Origin: Podocnemis expansa
Lineage: Eukaryota; Chordata; Testudines; Podocnemididae
Assembly: GCA_007922195.1 (NCBI GenBank)
Contig: ML681997.1
Location: 15,627,334 to 15,691,333, forward strand
Length of the DNA: 64,000 nucleotides
Reading direction: 5' to 3'
Shown: one piece after another, positions 33,400 to 44,825 of the stretch
Layout of the letters: each line of letters begins with the position of its first letter
Position numbering within the stretch: the first letter of the stretch is position 1
The notes under the pieces: model-generated
What the model was told of the DNA's origin: nothing
What the model saw: only the letters and a program-made list of their open reading frames with translations
Database searches by the model: none
Made by a program: the position numbers and the translations under genes

Positions 33400-33500
33400 A
33401 GGGGATACATAATTTACTTTTTTCTGATTTAACATCTTGTTTATTCCAATAGTCCAAGTCTGTAGTTCTTTACAATGGTAAATAGGTTGAGAACCACTGG
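33400..33500. mobile_element. Possible hAT remnant
   Basis: It starts CCAGGGGATACATAATTTAC and ends GGTTGAGAACCACTGG, which are hAT-like at each end, but the termini pair poorly. Low confidence. Confidence 0.25.
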
Positions 33501-33686
33501 TGTAAGTGGTATAAATGATCTACTACAAAATAACAAGGTTTTTTTTTTTTTCACTTCTTTGTGGAGGTAATAGAGTACAGGATCAAACATACAGAAACAT
33601 GATTGCTAGCAGTAAAAAATGAACAATTGTAAAAATAGGGCTAAAGACAATCTTTGAGATCCAGACCTGGCTTGAGACCTGTCAAA

Positions 33687-33959
33687 CTAATTTGCATAAT
33701 CTGGCCTCTGGGAGTAATTCGCCTTTTCTTGGAGACCTTGCCATCGATGAGCAGTCAAATGGATCTCAAGAACTGCAAAACCGCTAATGTTACAAAAAGC
33801 ACATTTCAAATCATCAGTTGCTATTTCTAGGCTTCCATTAGTCCCACTGTAGATCAGGGATTGCTGTGGCATTACCATTGCAACTTCAGCATTCAGGGTA
33901 GGTCTTTCAGATTGCAGGGAGCTGCAGACATTTAGGATGGCAGCCTGAGAGGTGCAGAA
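33687..33959 (-). CDS. Uncharacterised open frame behind a splice acceptor
   Basis: On the minus strand an acceptor-like AATTTCTTTTATAG (33973-33960) opens a 90-codon frame that ends at TAG 33689-33687. The frame could alternatively start after CTCTCAG some 15 bases on. A zinc-finger-like pattern is visible, KCAFC followed by 10 residues and H-x3-H (EIHLTAH). The spacing is one or two short of the classical C2H2 finger. I do not recognise the protein. It could be an exon of a minus-strand transcript (it is in phase 0) or chance. Confidence 0.22.
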   Translation of the reverse strand, partial: FCTSQAAILNVCSSLQSERPTLNAEVAMVMPQQSLIYSGTNGSLEIATDDLKCAFCNISGFAVLEIHLTAHRWQGLQEKANYSQRPDYAN

Positions 33960-33969
33960 CTATAAAAGA

Positions 33970-35330
33970 AATTGAATCTATTGAGCTGGCTCTAAAGTTC
34001 CTCTAGGATACATGTCCCTATTTCAGAGAAATTGGGCACAAGAATTGTCTTTCTTCTGCACATTCAGCCATTTTGTAAACTTGTGATGTTGTAAAATAAA
34101 AAATGAAAGTGAAATAGCCAAGGGACAAGCGTCATTCAAAGTTATTGATCACTGGTCTGCTGCTCTTTATGGTGTCTTACAGGAGAGCGCTGGTGGCGCA
34201 CCAAGCCAACCTCCTGCCACTGCGTCCTCGATTAAGAAGCAAGTGGAGCCAGCTGGGGCACTGCCCTACTTGGGGCTAGTGAGGAGCAGTTGGAAGGCTC
34301 ACACAGCCAAACCCTGTAAAAGCTTGTCGGAGCATGGCAGCCAAGAGGGTGCTGCAAAGGTAGGGGACAGGTAATACTGCAGTAGGAGGCAAGTTACCTT
34401 GCTTAGAGGCTGAGGCCCTATGCTCCTAGCCTAAACTGCTGTACATCATTGTTGGTGGAAAAAAAACATGTGGGTAAAGCGCATGGGTAGAGGACTGTAT
34501 ATGGTTTGTGGGCCCAAAAGACCTGAGAGCAGGAGGAGCCTGTGTGAACTTGTTGCCATTTCAGCTTAGGACTTGGAAACTGAGGCATCCCACATCACTA
34601 ATCACTTTTGAAAATCTTAGTCAAGAAACTGACATTTAACAGTGAGTTGCTGTGCACAGAATACATTACTCTATTAAATGCAATTATTATCACAAACCTT
34701 GTGCTAATCTTATTGTTCAGGTTCACCCACACAGCTGGTTCTTCATAGTCAGAATAATTTGTTATTGGGTAACATCAGTAGACAAAAAGCCATTATTCTT
34801 TAGCAGTTGGATCATTGTCTTAGAGTTGGTACTTGATTGATAGCCCAAGCTATAGAGGATATGACGACAGCAGGACACACTCGTGTGATAAATCAGTTTT
34901 CAGCTGCTCTGTGGTCATGACATCAGATTGTTTGGGGTTTCATTTCTTCTGTGGTGGAATTTTTCAAGTCAAAGTTTGGTTATAAGTAAGTGGAGACTTG
35001 CTTACAGGTGGAAAGTTTGTCCAGAATGTGCTTAATGCTTAAACTGATCTATTTTACTTCACACACACGGTATATCTACGCAGCAATTAGACATCGGCCC
35101 CATCATGCTCTGGGACCCTCTCACCTTTCAGGGTCCTTGAACCTGGGCTTCATGAACGTGTATACCACAATTAAACAGCCCCTTAGCCCAAACCAGCTGG
35201 CATGGGCCAGCTACAGGTTGTTAATTGCAGTATAGATTTTGGGATGCAGCTATCTTACTCAGCAACTATATGACTGAAACTCTTAAATTAGATGCTAACC
35301 CTACAGGCTTACTGTGTGGGAATTGGAAGT
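33970..35330. other. Non-coding stretch, no feature recognised
   Basis: Mixed composition. A GC-richer island near 34180-34280 (GAGCGCTGGTGGCGCACC) has no associated gene signal. Confidence 0.4.
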
Positions 35331-35339
35331 TTAGACGTG

Positions 35340-35645
35340 TTGCACAAACACTTTGACACATGTCCTGACTCCATGTCTATCTAGCCAGAAGACTGCACCC
35401 CATCCTAGCAAACAGATGTGGCCATAGTGATCCAGCTGTGACTGCTAGATTTGATTATTGCAACGCACATCCAGGAATGAAGCAGTGCCCCTTGAAGAGT
35501 GTTATAGTTGCTACAAAGAACAGAAGCCGGTGGCCAGTGACATGTCAGCCAGTGCCCAATCTCTGAATTGGCTCCCCACTGAATACAGACTCCAGTTTAA
35601 GTCTCTGACCTACTATTTAAAGCTGTCCCTAGACTGACATTGTTA
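35340..35645 (+). mobile_element. Ancient LINE L2-type 3' ORF fragment
   Basis: Pieces of translation read ARFDYCNAH, then NRSRWPV and, frame-shifted, the 'SLHWLPVEYRIQFKLLLLTYK' region as CTCTGAATTGGCTCCCCACTG. This is the order at the C-terminus of L2 ORF2. Many stops. It is an old insertion. Confidence 0.5.
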
Positions 35646-35649
35646 CAAA

Positions 35650-37060
35650 CACATGTGAGAATTATTTGCTTATTGATAAAAACCTATTGCTAAGTTACTT
35701 AACAGTTTAGCCTAGGGTGCTTTTATATGGTACGTTACTCTGCTTTGTTTCTGACCTTACAGGCTCATCATTTTGCTTCTGTACAAATATTTAATAATTT
35801 AAATGCTATGAAATCAAGTTATGCAAACAACCAGCCTATGGAAATGCATGTTTTAGTGCTCCCCTTCCGCTCTGCCATCCCCGGTTGCTTACTGAACTCA
35901 CAGATATGGCGGCTAAATGTAGATTGTAACTCTTCAAAGCAGTGACCATGTCTTAGGACTGGTTTACACTGTGGGAGTGAGTTTGGCAGCAATCGAAGGG
36001 ACATATGCAAAGTACTTAAAATATCTTGTGTATCGCCTTCAGCTGTCTCATGCCTATTCACTGCAGTGTCCCCACAGTGCTGATTTGACAGAAGTGCCTT
36101 CCATTCAAATCAGTGCTACACGGTTTGCTGGGAAGGTCGTAACGTACCAAATTCAGGCTAACTCTGGGTTCAGTTGAGCGCATCTTTACAGGCACTCAAT
36201 CAAACCTGTGCAATCAATGCTATACTGTTGGAGGTGCTGGTGACAATGTAGCTTAGGCCTTACTGTGTGTGTTTGTGTAGCATGTAGCACACTAGGGCCC
36301 CACGCAGGATTTGGTCCAACAGGCGTTACTGCAATACAAATGTCTTTATTGTGTACCCACACATACTTACCTGATCTGACAGGCACCATGAGTAATGCAC
36401 ACCCAGAAACTCTGCCTACACTGCTTAACATGCATGCCCTTGCTGTGGAAAGGCTTTCACAACCACTAAGCTTCTGGTCAAGAAACAGATGTTCCTATGG
36501 CTCTGAGGCTGAGCGTAAAACCGGGGGGAATACTGTGGCCTGGAGGCATGTCATCTAGTGGTGCAACAGGAATGAGGAAGCCCTCTGCCCTTGCATAGCA
36601 GTGTATCACAACAAAGTCTACAGACACAAGGCCACATTCTCTCTTTCTTATAAACTCCAGTTGGTGTCCGTAGGAGTTTTGAGCAAACAGCGGGCATAAA
36701 TGACTCAGCCCTTTAAATACTTGCTTTGTGCACCGACACCACAAAACTTTCAACTAGTATAATCTAGCTACAAATTGTATCACCAACTTTTAGAGGTGAT
36801 AGTAGATTTAGTTAATTAATCCTGGGTAATTTTAGCATTCACATTACTGTGGTCTCAGCAACATTGACATCTGAGCTTTCTGGACCAGAAGGGTAGAAAA
36901 TGGTGGCACCCTAATTAGAACATTTCCTCCAAACTAATGACCTTGCTGTGAAATCTGTCAAGGTTCAGGCTTTTTTTTAGAGACCGAGTTTCTTAGTATT
37001 TCCTAGTGGTTTGAGAACATTTATAGGCCTGGCTGGGCATAAATAACAGCATAAGACTTT
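35650..37060. other. Non-coding stretch, no feature recognised
   Basis: Frames of 60-97 codons on both strands overlap one another and match no known family. No splice-supported exon found. Confidence 0.45.
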
Positions 37061-37066
37061 ATTTCA

Positions 37067-37810
37067 TAGGCCTTGTCTACTCTAAAATTTATGCTGACAA
37101 AACTTGTGGTGCTCAGGCGTATATCCTTTTCCCCCATGCCTGTGACTGAAAAACTGGGTTGCCGGCATAAGTGTTTGTGTGGACAGCACTACATCAGCAG
37201 GAGATGCCATCCTGTGGACACAGCTACCACCACTCATTGAGGTGGTTTTATGATGTCAGCAGGGCCATGTCTACACTACAAAAGCTAAGTCAACTTAATA
37301 AAATCTAATTAAAGTTGACTTTATTAAGTCAACTTAGTGAGTCCACACTTCTCTTAAGTCAACTTAACAAAGTTGGTTAAGTCGACTTAAGAAAGTGACC
37401 TAATAAAAAATGTATTTGCTTAAGTCAACTTTACTAAGTCGACTTAAGCAGGCATATGTTATTGTATGAGGCTTCTTAAGTCGACTTGATGGTCACATTG
37501 CATTAAGTCAATGTAATAAAGTCAACTTAATGCCTCAGTTGACTTAAAAAGTGAGAGTTATTAGGTCAACTTAGGGAAGCCCTTTAGTTGACTTAATGAA
37601 TTCCAAATGTGGCCAGGGTTGACTTAGGGAAGCCCTTAAGTTGACGTAAGCCCATAGTGTAGACATACTCCAGGAAAGCTCGCTCCTGTCGACCTAATAC
37701 AGCTAAACAAGCACTTATGCGGGCAAGGCTTATATTGCTCAGGGGTGTGTGTCTTTTTCACATTTCTGAGTGAAAAATGTTTGCTGGCAAAAAATTGTTA
37801 GTCAGGCCTA
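37067..37810. mobile_element. Outer TIR element split by a family B MITE
   Basis: The outer ends are TAGGCCTTGTCTACTC and, inverted, TAGGCCTGACTAAC. The two halves are 37067-37262 and 37672-37810. Inner text of the halves is related in inverse: TGACTGAAAAACTGGGTTGCCGGCA at left against TTTCTGAGTGAAAAATGTTTGCTGGCA at right (each shown in part), so the outer element is itself palindromic. The family B element at 37263-37671 sits inside it. Confidence 0.6.
37263..37671. mobile_element. Palindromic MITE, family B, nested
   Basis: The ends GGGCCATGTCTACACTAC and, inverted, GGAGTATGTCTACACTATG bound a dense set of TTAAGTCGACTTAA / AAGTCAACTTA words in both orientations. It is the same family as 11313-11771. 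Confidence 0.7.
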
Positions 37811-39355
37811 AATGGGTATGACTAGGAAGGTGAATGGAAGAGAGAGATGTAGATAGGGGGCTTAACACACAGTAGTGTGCTGGAGTCAAGATAGGCTAGC
37901 TAAGATACTCAGGAACATGGTGGTGTTGGAAACAGTGGACAAAAAATAAAGCTGGAATGTAAAAGTCAGGCTAGACATGACCAGCACATGCACAGATCAT
38001 GCTGTACAGGAATTGTTTCTGAAAAAGTAACCAAGCCAATCATAAAACGTATAATGCAATGAATAATTAAACAGTCATGTACTTGTGGTTGTAAAAACAT
38101 ATGTAAGGTAAGGGTTTGCTGTGTAAATTTAAATGTGTGGTACTCTGTGTACTCATACCCTATGCTTGAGGCTGACCAGCTCAGTTTAACTTTGCTGTAT
38201 GCCAGATAAAGGTACCCAAGTAAGTATAGAGCTCAGCAGAGTTCCTGGAGAACCAAGTAAAAAATGATCTGAAAAAACCCTCCAGTACAACAAATCCATG
38301 TTTCAGTGATTGAAACGGAATATGGGATTCCAAATATCCTTTTAAAGTGATTTGCCTGCACTATGGGGGTCCTGCTGGGCAGGATGATTTGCCCATGCTG
38401 CACTTTTTGTACAATATGTATTTCATGTTGGTGTATTTTATGATCAAAGGTATAATAATCACTGTGGCGCTCATGAGACACATGGTTACTCCTCTCCCTA
38501 TTCAGTTGGCCACAGGTTGCCTAACTACTTCAGTTAGGATTTACAGTGACTTTCAACACACTCTGAGCAAGCACCACAGCTGATTTTAGGTGGTTCCTCC
38601 TACACGTTGAACAGCTTTATCCTGTTCAATTCCTTTTAATGAGAGTACCAGCCTGCTACAAAGGTTCAAACCATGACTCTTTGTTCCCACACTAGCTTTT
38701 GCTTGCCATTTTAGTTACATCATGAAGCCTTTGTTGTCAGCTTTAGCATACCACAAGGTTACTACTGTTTACTGTCTCAGGTAAATGCTTAGCCTTTCAT
38801 TCATACTTTTAATATACCTCAGCTACATTATCTGCAGACTTTCTGGACTGTTTACTTTGCCCATTGCAATTTATCTGGCACTTTGCAAGTAGCTTACTAC
38901 CTTATGCAAGATGTGTAGAGCCCCGCACATCAGAGTTAACAGCCTACTGTGTGTTTTAGTTGTGCTTGATGGATTTCTCTTCGTTTATTACACATTATGA
39001 TGATTTTCTTAGCCACAGCAGGGAAGTGTTCACTCCAAGTATGTGCCTCAAGAATTGGATGCAGATTCTAAAGTTGTCTTAAGTTCTTGGATTGAAAGAC
39101 TTTTCTTACTACATCCCATTTCTAAACTTTTGCCCAAACTTAACCAGGACTGGCGGATTTCGGTGGAGTAAAGTCTGAAAACATGACTGAAAACTTGACA
39201 CTAAGTATTTTAAAAATCTAAATTCATTTAGCTGGTGCATTTGCAGGAAAAAGTCAGTAACTTGCCTTTTTCCCTGTTTTAATGTTGAAGGCTAGTACTT
39301 TTTAAAAATCACATTAAGATGCTTTTACAGGAAGAATGGTATAGAAAGCTATGCT
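37811..39355. other. Non-coding stretch, no feature recognised
   Basis: AT-rich, without repeat boundaries or exon signals I could support. Confidence 0.45.
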
Positions 39356-39359
39356 ATAT

Positions 39360-39505
39360 TAAGCAAGGAGTCCTATGGCACTTAAAGACTAACATCTATT
39401 TATTGCATGAGCTTTCACGGGAGAAAATTTGTTCGTTTTTAAGTGCCACTGGACACCTTGCTTATTTTGCTGAACTAGACTAACGTGGCTATCCTTTTGG
39501 AACAA
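39360..39505. mobile_element. Penelope-like repeat, inverted pair of tails
   Basis: GCAAGGAGTCCTATGGCACT, then TTTATTGCATGAGCTTTCACGG is a minus-strand copy. It is immediately followed by plus-strand TTTTTAAGTGCCACTGGACA, CTTGCTTATTTTGCTGAACT and TAACGTGGCTATCC. The stem II and GAAA part survives only on the left arm. Confidence 0.5.
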
Positions 39506-39556
39506 TGCTATGTGGTACACTTTAAAGACTGGATCATCAGTTTTTGTACTGTAGCA

Positions 39557-39723
39557 CAGTATTTCCTAACCAGTATGCCATGGAATTTTTTGAAAACCTA
39601 CTTGAAGAGTTCCGCATTGCTTATGAATATTCATAAGTTTCTTTGGAGACTATAAGGTGGTGTGCCTCAAAATAATTAAAGGTATCAAGGTGTGCCATGG
39701 CAGAAAGAAATTGGGAACCACTC
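39557..39723. mobile_element. Short hAT-type element with TSD
   Basis: The left end CAGTATTTCCTAACC and right end GGGAACCACTC are decayed CAGTGTTTCCCAACC-type termini. Flanks CTGTAGCA (39549-39556) and CTATAGCA (39724-39731) agree at 7 of 8 positions. Confidence 0.7.
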
Positions 39724-39734
39724 CTATAGCATAT

Positions 39735-41490
39735 ATTCTTTTCTAAAGATAGAGTGGTATCCACAGAGCATGCCAGCCCTTAGACGGCTTCACAATCAGC
39801 GCTCTTATATACTCTGTATTGCAATAATTCTTTGGTATCTAATGGATGACATCGATGAATTCATTTTCTCTCTAAAAATCAGTTTAAAGCCTGCCCCCCC
39901 ACAAACCCTACCATTTCAGTGCCCAATTTAATTTATTTTCAAATGACTTAGCAGGACTAATTTTTTAAGATGTCATACAGTCTACATAAAGCTATTCATG
40001 TGTACTATGATCAGGAAAAACATGTACATAGCATTTAAATTAAGTCCACTTGTAATTTACCATTTCAAGGATATGTTAAATTTGGCTTAAATATCCGGAC
40101 ATTGTTCCTTTTGAAGTTTATTTCATCATTACCTTTGGATTTTATTAGCTTGATCCATATTGATGGGAAGGCTGTAATTTACTTGCTATGTAATGTTAGC
40201 CACTTAATACATTAGGTCAGGATGTTAGCTTAGTAAGAGACAAGTTACTGATATGCCAGTACTAGTCAATCATAGCCACACTGGATTAGGCTCGTTAAGT
40301 ACTAATGAGAGACAGTATTTTTGTACATTAAACACCATTACAATTTTATTGGGACTATAAGAATGCTCCAGTGTGAATGGATGCTCTAAATGTATGTTAC
40401 CGTAAAAAAAAAAACAAAAAAAAAACAAACAAAAAAAAAAACGTTTCTATGTTTGAAAATTGGGTTATATATCTAGAGGATATTTCATAAGAGAACAGTC
40501 ATGTTTAGTAGAGAAAGTGGGGTTTCCTCTAATCATGTACATAGAGTTCACTCCTGGGGGAATTTGGGCTGTAACTTGGTGGGGAAGGCTTCCAATGCTG
40601 AAGACCTCAAAAAGGACCAATTGAGCTTTGGCTGATTGGAACAGGTGGCTGCGGGAAAGGGAAGAAGTTCCTTAGTGCTTCAGCAAAGGTGCCATTTGTC
40701 TGAGGAAGATGTAAAAAAACAGAAATCACAGCCAATGATAAAAGCTGTATCCCTGTCTGTATATCTCTCTTAAGTATACTCTATATTTGCAAGTTCTAGG
40801 CTTTTGTAGCTGGAAGCTTTATCGCTTTAACTAGAAATCTATTCATTCTTTAGCTACTGAAGACGCAATCTGATGTCAAACACAGCTATTCCGATTATGT
40901 CCTGATCCCTGTTACAGAAATTGAGTTCATTTAAAAAGAGTCTGATCAATGAGTGTCACTATGTCTACTCTGTGCCACAGTGCAAACTATGGGGATGCAA
41001 ACTGCAGAGTGTTCATGTTCATGTGAAAAGTTCACACCATCAGCATCCCCATGGGGCAGTTATCATGCAACATTTGATGCACAATTCTGAAGTCTATAGT
41101 CCACATTGTCGCATTTAAAAAATGAGGTTTAAAGTGACATATCAATGAAGGTTAGCACAGAACTGCAGGCAAATGCTTTTGAGTGATGCAGTTGTTTGCA
41201 CTGACACACAGTTGCTGTAACGATTACTGACATTATCTAAATTATTGCAAAAACACACACACCCAGGACAGTGAAAAAAATTTAGTTCCAGATATTTTAT
41301 TATTGTAAATCCATGAGTGTAAAATCAACTATGAATTTCCTCCATCTACCCCAAACCAGAAAGAGAAATATGCAGGGTACATGCAGCATTTTCCCCATTG
41401 ATTTAATGGATTTAAAACAGTGTTCTAGTTTTAGAAAATAAAAAAAAAAAATCATCATAGTAGTTATAGACAAAAGAAATAATTTATATT
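39735..41490. other. Non-coding stretch with an A-rich tract
   Basis: An A-rich simple repeat with C interruptions lies at 40405-40442. Nothing else is recognisable. Confidence 0.45.
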
Positions 41491-41492
41491 GT

Positions 41493-42094
41493 CAGGGCCA
41501 GATTAATACAGGGGCTATGGGGGGTGCAGTCCTGGGCCCATCCAGCCCTGCTGGCTGGGTTGGGGTATGGACAGTGGGGGAGGCATGGCCCTAGGGCCAG
41601 AGGCATTGGGCCTCTGGACTGGCATGTCTGCAGGGTGGGGGGCGGCCAGTGCGTGGCCGCTGTGCTACGTGGGCAGGGCCGGCCAGCTGGTGTGCAGAGC
41701 ATCTTCTGGTGGAGCCCTCTAGGCCTTGCAGTGCTGTCAGGCCACGTGGATGCCCCATGGGGCTGGCCACAGGAGCCTGAGTTGTGTGGTCCCAGCACAG
41801 TAGCCCAACAATGCTGCAAGGCCTGGAGAGCCACAATGGAGGCTGCTTTGTACGGCAGTTGGCCAGCTCCATCCCCAGCGGGCAGTGACCATGCACTGGG
41901 CTAGCTCCACCTTCTGGGGCAGACTGGTCCAGGGGCAGGAAGCGGGCCCAAGACCATGGCCTGCCTTGTCCCCAGGCCATGGTGGTGGGGGCCAGTGGCC
42001 CTGGAGAAGGGGGCTCACAGTGGAGGAGGGCCATGGCCCCAGGCTAGACCCCCCCAAGAAAGTGGGTACTCCGGGGCCCCTTAATCTGGCCCTG
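41493..42094. mobile_element. hAT-type non-autonomous transposon, GC-rich interior
   Basis: The left end CAGGGCCAGATTAATACAGG and the right end inverted CAGGGCCAGATTAAGGGGCC share 14 bp. Flanks TATATTGT and TGTATAGT match at 6 of 8 positions. The GC-rich 602-bp body yields spurious frames up to 147 codons on both strands. Confidence 0.83.
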
Positions 42095-42194
42095 TGTATA
42101 GTAAGACACTATCATGATATTCCAACCGCATTTGTTTACAACCATATGCTGAGATGCTTGGCACTGACAAGTGACCTAAACTGAGTGCAACATG

Positions 42195-42438
42195 TTAATG
42201 TAAAATGTTTTCATTTATTAAAAGAAAGTTAAAATATCAAACATAAGAAAAAAGGTAAAGAAAAATTATCAAAAGAAAAATTAAATAGAAAATAATCTTA
42301 AAAGGTAAAAAAAAGAAAAAAAAATAATTCTAGGTTCCCAATGTACTTTTGTAGTAACAGACACCACTATCACCATCATCTTCTTGCCCAGTATTGTTCA
42401 ATTGCTCATTTTTGTCTGAACTGTTCATTTTCCATACC
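42195..42438 (-). CDS. Candidate 3' terminal exon with poly(A) signal
   Basis: On the minus strand the acceptor TTTCTTTATATGATTTCTCCATAG (42460-42439; only the last 17 bases matter) opens an exon. In phase 0, following the ASPG-like exon at 51.6 kb, it would add ten residues (GMENEQFRQK) and stop. In another phase it is open for 35 codons, VWKMNSSDKNEQLNNTG onward to a TAG at about 42333. AATAAA lies at 42218-42213, some 115-190 bases after either stop, as expected of a 3' UTR end. A skipped exon between 51.5 and 42.4 kb could reconcile phases. The gene identity is inferred from strand and position. Confidence 0.35.
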
Positions 42439-42459
42439 CTATGGAGAAATCATATAAAG

Positions 42460-43460
42460 AAACAGTTAGCTTTAAACTGTGCAGTTTGGACCACTCCAAA
42501 TTTGCCTGAAGCGTTTCCAAAAAGAGCTTGAATTGTAGCCTACAGAGTAAACTAATCCAACACACAGGCATACCTTCAGACTGTCTTTCCTATAAGTAGG
42601 GAAAACAAAGCAAGATGTGTGTGTGTGTGTGGGGGGGGGGAATATGAGAGTTACAGATTTAAAGTTACATGCTTCTCATTCTGATATAAAATTCTGTTTA
42701 AATACAAATTTTGACTTCAGTTGAAGTGAATGTAAAAACCACAAATCTTTGAATTTTACAAAACATTAAGTGCATCTATATATCATTACATACAATTTGA
42801 ATATCTTCAGAAATATCTGAAAATATCTGCAGCATGGTCACTGGGAAACATTTAAAGTAAAACTGACCACTGTCACCACAAACTCCCCTTTTTTTTATTT
42901 AAAAAAAAAAGCACAAAAGGCCTGATTCTCTGATTTACTTTCATGTAATCATTTCTATCAGTGTCTAGTGGGAATAGAATGCTACCAGTGAGAATTCTCC
43001 ACTCAAATATACCAGTGGGAGCATTTTACATCCATTTGCTACACAAGTGCACAGCAGAGGAGAATCCTTAGGGCTTTGGGTCTTTTTTACTTTCCTGATA
43101 TCTTATATTTTCCAGTATACTGGAAAAGAGATACATAATGCCCAACATAAGATGATTGTATTAGAGTAAAATTTTGAGGAAAAAATAATTTAAATGCTTA
43201 AAATGCCTCCAGCTATAGTAACACACAGAGTGGTAAATCTCCAGACATCTACACATCACTTAGGATTTGGTTGACTGTTCTCCAAGTTTTATTTAACTAT
43301 TGTCTGCATAGTATATATATCAAAACTGTTAATTTTTACATTCAGTACAAATAAATTAGAATTCAGAAATATTCTCTTGAATTCCTGATCTCTCTTGTTG
43401 CCCTGCTTTAAAATTTACACTGGCAGGGTGAATCTGTGAGGCCTCTACACTCAGTCTTCC
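42460..43460. other. Non-coding stretch with a GT/G microsatellite
   Basis: A (GT)n tract running into a G run occurs at 42618-42641. The rest is AT-rich without recognised features. Confidence 0.5.
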
Positions 43461-43461
43461 A

Positions 43462-43806
43462 GGCTATGTCTAGCCTAGCCAATTACTCCAGAGTAAGCAA
43501 ACTTAGTCTGGACTAATTGAGCCTGTGTCCACACTAGGCTTTGCCTAGTTCAAACTAAGAAATTTCTTAGTTCAAACTAAGCAAAGCTTAGTCTGAACTA
43601 ATAAGCTTGCCTGGTTAGTCTGGACTAAATGGTAGGAATGCAGTGTAGACACGGGCTATGGCTTAGTTCAGACTAACTTTGTGAAGTAATTTGACAGATG
43701 AGCGGTTAGTTCGAACTAAAAATTTTCCAGTTAGTTTGAACTAGTAGGGAACTGCTTAGTTCAGACTAAGAAGTTTGAACTAAGCTTTGTAATGTAGACA
43801 TAGCCC
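43462..43806 (+). mobile_element. Palindromic MITE, family A
   Basis: Left end GGCTATGTCTAGCCTAGCC; right end inverted GGGCTATGTCTACATTAC. The left subterminal text (GTCTGGACTAATTGAGCCTG, then TGTCCACACTAGGCTTTGCC) is repeated, inverted, at the right end of the neighbour at 43843-44192. So the two copies lie in opposite orientation. Confidence 0.75.
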
Positions 43807-43842
43807 TGTTGCTAATAATCAGTAATTCCTAACGTACTTAAT

Positions 43843-44192
43843 GCCTATGTCTACATCTACTTGTTTAGTTCTGACTTGCTAGTTCATACTAATCTAGGTT
43901 TTTTAATTCAAACTAGCTGCGTGTCCTAGTTAGACCTGACTTTTTAGTTTGAACTAAGACTCACAGCTAGTTTGAACTAATGGCTCAATTTGAACTTTTT
44001 TAGTTCAAACTAAGCCTTAGTCCATGTGTACACATGCCTAGTTTGAACTTAAAGTTCGAACTAAGTGCTTAGCCTGGACTAACCAGGCAAAGGTCTTAGT
44101 TCAAACTAGGCAAAGACTAGTGTGGACACAGGCTAAATTAGTCCAGACTAAGCTTGCTTAGTCTGTACTAATTGGCTAGTGTAGACATAGCC
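43843..44192 (-). mobile_element. Palindromic MITE, family A, opposite orientation
   Basis: It begins GCCTATGTCTACATCTAC and ends, inverted, GGCTATGTCTACACTAGCC. AAT flanks both ends (TTAAT|GCC and GCC|AATAAG), as at 19.3 kb. The interior carries many TAGTTTGAACTAA words. Confidence 0.75.
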
Positions 44193-44199
44193 AATAAGT

Positions 44200-44825
44200 G
44201 CACTCTAAGATTGTCTAAACTACATTATTAGGAACAAAACCCTGGGTTAGGAAGCATAAGGCAGATGTGCTGCTAGTTAAACTGTCACTGGTGTATTCAC
44301 TCTAGCTGAAGATCTGCCCTACTTGTTTTCAGTGCTGCCTGCCTATAACATGGTCTGTCTCAAGCCAGAGCCAGAATGCAGGTTATTTATAGAGTACCAC
44401 AGGTGTGCATGTGAGGCAAGGCCCTTGCTCAGAGGAATCTAATACAAACAAAACAGATAAATAATCCATCACAACAGGCCAGAAAGGACAGGAGGACGGA
44501 ATAGGAGGATATTAAATGACCCTGAGTTGTATCTGTGGCAAATGAGCCCATTTTGACTTTTAATATTGACATGGAAATGTTTGAATGTCTCCATGGCAAT
44601 GAATCAGCCTCACACGTCAAACTATGCAAGCCCAAGTCAGCTGGCATAGGCCAGCAGCAGGTTTTTAATTGCAGGTCAGACAGCACAAAAGACATTTGCA
44701 ACCAGAGTGAACCCTGTTCTTTAAAGTTTCCAGTGAAGACACAGTATTTCCCAAAGCTGCTGTTTTCTCCGGTGTAGTTTGCTAGGTTTTTACCTAATTA
44801 AACTCTTCCTTTGCCCCAAAATGAA
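44200..44825. other. Non-coding stretch, no feature recognised
   Basis: Short frames on both strands (80 and 90 codons) overlap one another and show no domain. No exon signals accepted. Confidence 0.45.

Noticed and set aside
41484..42184. Frames up to 147 codons on both strands
   Set aside because: They lie in a hAT element with paired termini and a GC-rich, non-coding interior.
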